Of a stretch of DNA of 60,216 nucleotides, positions 59,539-60,216 are shown in pieces. Position numbers and translations under genes: made by a program. The notes under the pieces were generated by a model. That model was not told where the DNA came from. It searched no databases and worked only from the letters and a program-made list of their open reading frames with translations. This stretch comes from Pseudomonadota bacterium (GTDB lineage: Bacteria > Pseudomonadota > Gammaproteobacteria > Burkholderiales > Burkholderiaceae_C), in the NCBI GenBank assembly GCA_029780695.1, contig JAKOYD010000097.1, positions 1 through 60,216 of the forward strand, given 5' to 3'. The number at the start of each line of letters is the position of its first letter. Positions within the stretch are counted from its first letter, which is position 1.

Positions 59539-60216
59539 TCATCGGGCCTCCACCGCTCCCTCGGGCTGGGCGACGAGCGCCACGGGCAGGCGCTCGTGCC
59601 GGTCAGCCAATTCCTCAAAATAATCGGCCACCCCCTGCCACTGCAAGCCGGCGTCGTCCAGTGTGTTCATGCGTTCACGAAACGCGGCGCCACCCGGCAG
59701 GTCGCGCACGTACCAGCCAATGTGCTTGCGTGCCGACCGCACGCCACTGTATTCACCATACAGCGCATAGTGGTCCTGCAGGTGATCCAGCAGCGCGCGG
59801 CGCACTTCCAGCACCAGCGGCGGCGCCAGCGACTGGCCGGTCGCCAGGTAATGCGCGATCTCGCGAAAGATCCACGGCCGGCCCTGCGCGGCGCGGCCGA
59901 TCATCACCGCATCGGCGCCGGTGGCGCGCAGCACCGCTTCGGCCTTGGCGGGCGAATCGATGTCGCCATTGGCCACCACCGGCACGCGCAGGCGCGACTT
60001 CACTTCGGCGATGGTGTCGTATTCGGCCTGGCCCTTGTAGCCCTGTTCGCGCGTGCGGCCATGCACCGTAACCATCTGCACGCCGGCGCTTTCGGCGGCC
60101 AGCGCGATCGGCACCGCGTTGCGGGCCTTGGCGCACCAGCCGGTGCGCATCTTCAGCGTCACGGGCACGCCGCGCGGCGCGCAGGCGGCCACCACGGCCT
60201 CGATGATCTGCAGCGC
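59539..60216 (-). CDS. dusB: tRNA-dihydrouridine synthase DusB (5' end outside the window)
   Basis: FMN enzyme that reduces uridines in tRNA. The C-terminal 225 or so residues are visible: VTLKMRTGWCAKARNAVPIA, MVTVHGRTREQGYKGQAEYD, VVANGDIDSPAKAEAVLRAT and GADAVMIGRAAQGRPWIFRE. The substrate-contacting and FMN-binding motifs are present. The gene enters from the right edge on the minus strand and is followed by fis after 4 bp. Confidence 0.95.
   Translation of the reverse strand, partial: ALQIIEAVVAACAPRGVPVTLKMRTGWCAKARNAVPIALAAESAGVQMVTVHGRTREQGYKGQAEYDTIAEVKSRLRVPVVANGDIDSPAKAEAVLRATGADAVMIGRAAQGRPWIFREIAHYLATGQSLAPPLVLEVRRALLDHLQDHYALYGEYSGVRSARKHIGWYVRDLPGGAAFRERMNTLDDAGLQWQGVADYFEELADRHERLPVALVAQPEGAVEAR

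Noticed and set aside
1..60216. tRNA, rRNA, CRISPR arrays, riboswitches, prophage or integrase genes
   Set aside because: None was recognised; no TPP-type leader lies before the thiD-like gene and no regularly spaced direct repeats were found beyond the elements listed.

Overview
The window reads as chromosome of a high-GC betaproteobacterium, most likely Burkholderiales/Comamonadaceae. The gene orders support this: dusB-fis-purH, yqgE-ruvX-pyrR-pyrB with an inactive pyrC-like gene, rubredoxin-thiD-hemL, pilGHIJ-chpA and a complete sox cluster. So do the intergenic mini-repeats, which resemble repeats I recall from that family. No rRNA, tRNA, CRISPR array or intact insertion sequence was seen.

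Layout. (1) 1-544: a possible gene tail, then non-coding repeats. (2) 545-21670: a type II secretion locus, with gspC leftward and gspG-H-I-J-K and gspL-M-N-D-E rightward. It is split between gspK and gspL by a potassium-uptake locus at about 5.3-14.7 kb (kdpF, a microprotein, kdpA, kdpC, kdpB, another microprotein, a porin, kdpD, kdpE) whose bases and codons look less GC-extreme than the gsp genes. gspF is not here. (3) 21828-22332: a brnT/brnA toxin-antitoxin pair. (4) 22411-36666: sulfur oxidation. Leftward genes are, in transcription order, an ArsR-type regulator, cytochrome c + flavocytochrome c + cytochrome c4, two genes of unknown role, soxH, a thioredoxin-like gene, a small cytochrome c, soxC, D, Y, Z, A, X, B. 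A YeeE/SoxT-type transporter faces the other way. (5) 36694-39660: divergent iron(III) ABC permease and ATPase. (6) 39791-44692: plsC-like, pyrC-like, pyrB, pyrR, ruvX, yqgE. (7) 44733-54479: Pil-Chp chemosensory operon for type IV pili. (8) 54552-60216: rubredoxin, thiD-like, hemL, a small secreted protein, purH, fis and dusB (cut by the window edge).

How it works together. The sox genes encode the complete periplasmic multienzyme path of thiosulfate oxidation: SoxYZ carrier, SoxAX loading, SoxB hydrolysis and SoxCD sulfane oxidation. Flavocytochrome c and several c-type cytochromes pass electrons on. The kdp genes make an inducible high-affinity K+ pump with its own two-component system. 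The gsp genes make the secretion apparatus, and pil/chp genes control twitching.

The most unusual feature is a roughly 100-130 bp hairpin-rich repeat. It occurs about nine times and in nearly every case begins within a few bases of a stop codon, in the same orientation as the gene just ended, even between genes that should be co-transcribed (soxY-soxZ, gspG-gspH). A second, roughly 55 bp mini-repeat lies just ahead of several genes and seems to supply the TTG start codons of gspH and gspJ. Other points of interest are the kdpA-C-B order, a strong terminator-like hairpin between soxZ and soxA, a shared palindromic motif upstream of sox transcription units, and a brnTA operon that appears leaderless with an operator-like palindrome over its -10 box.
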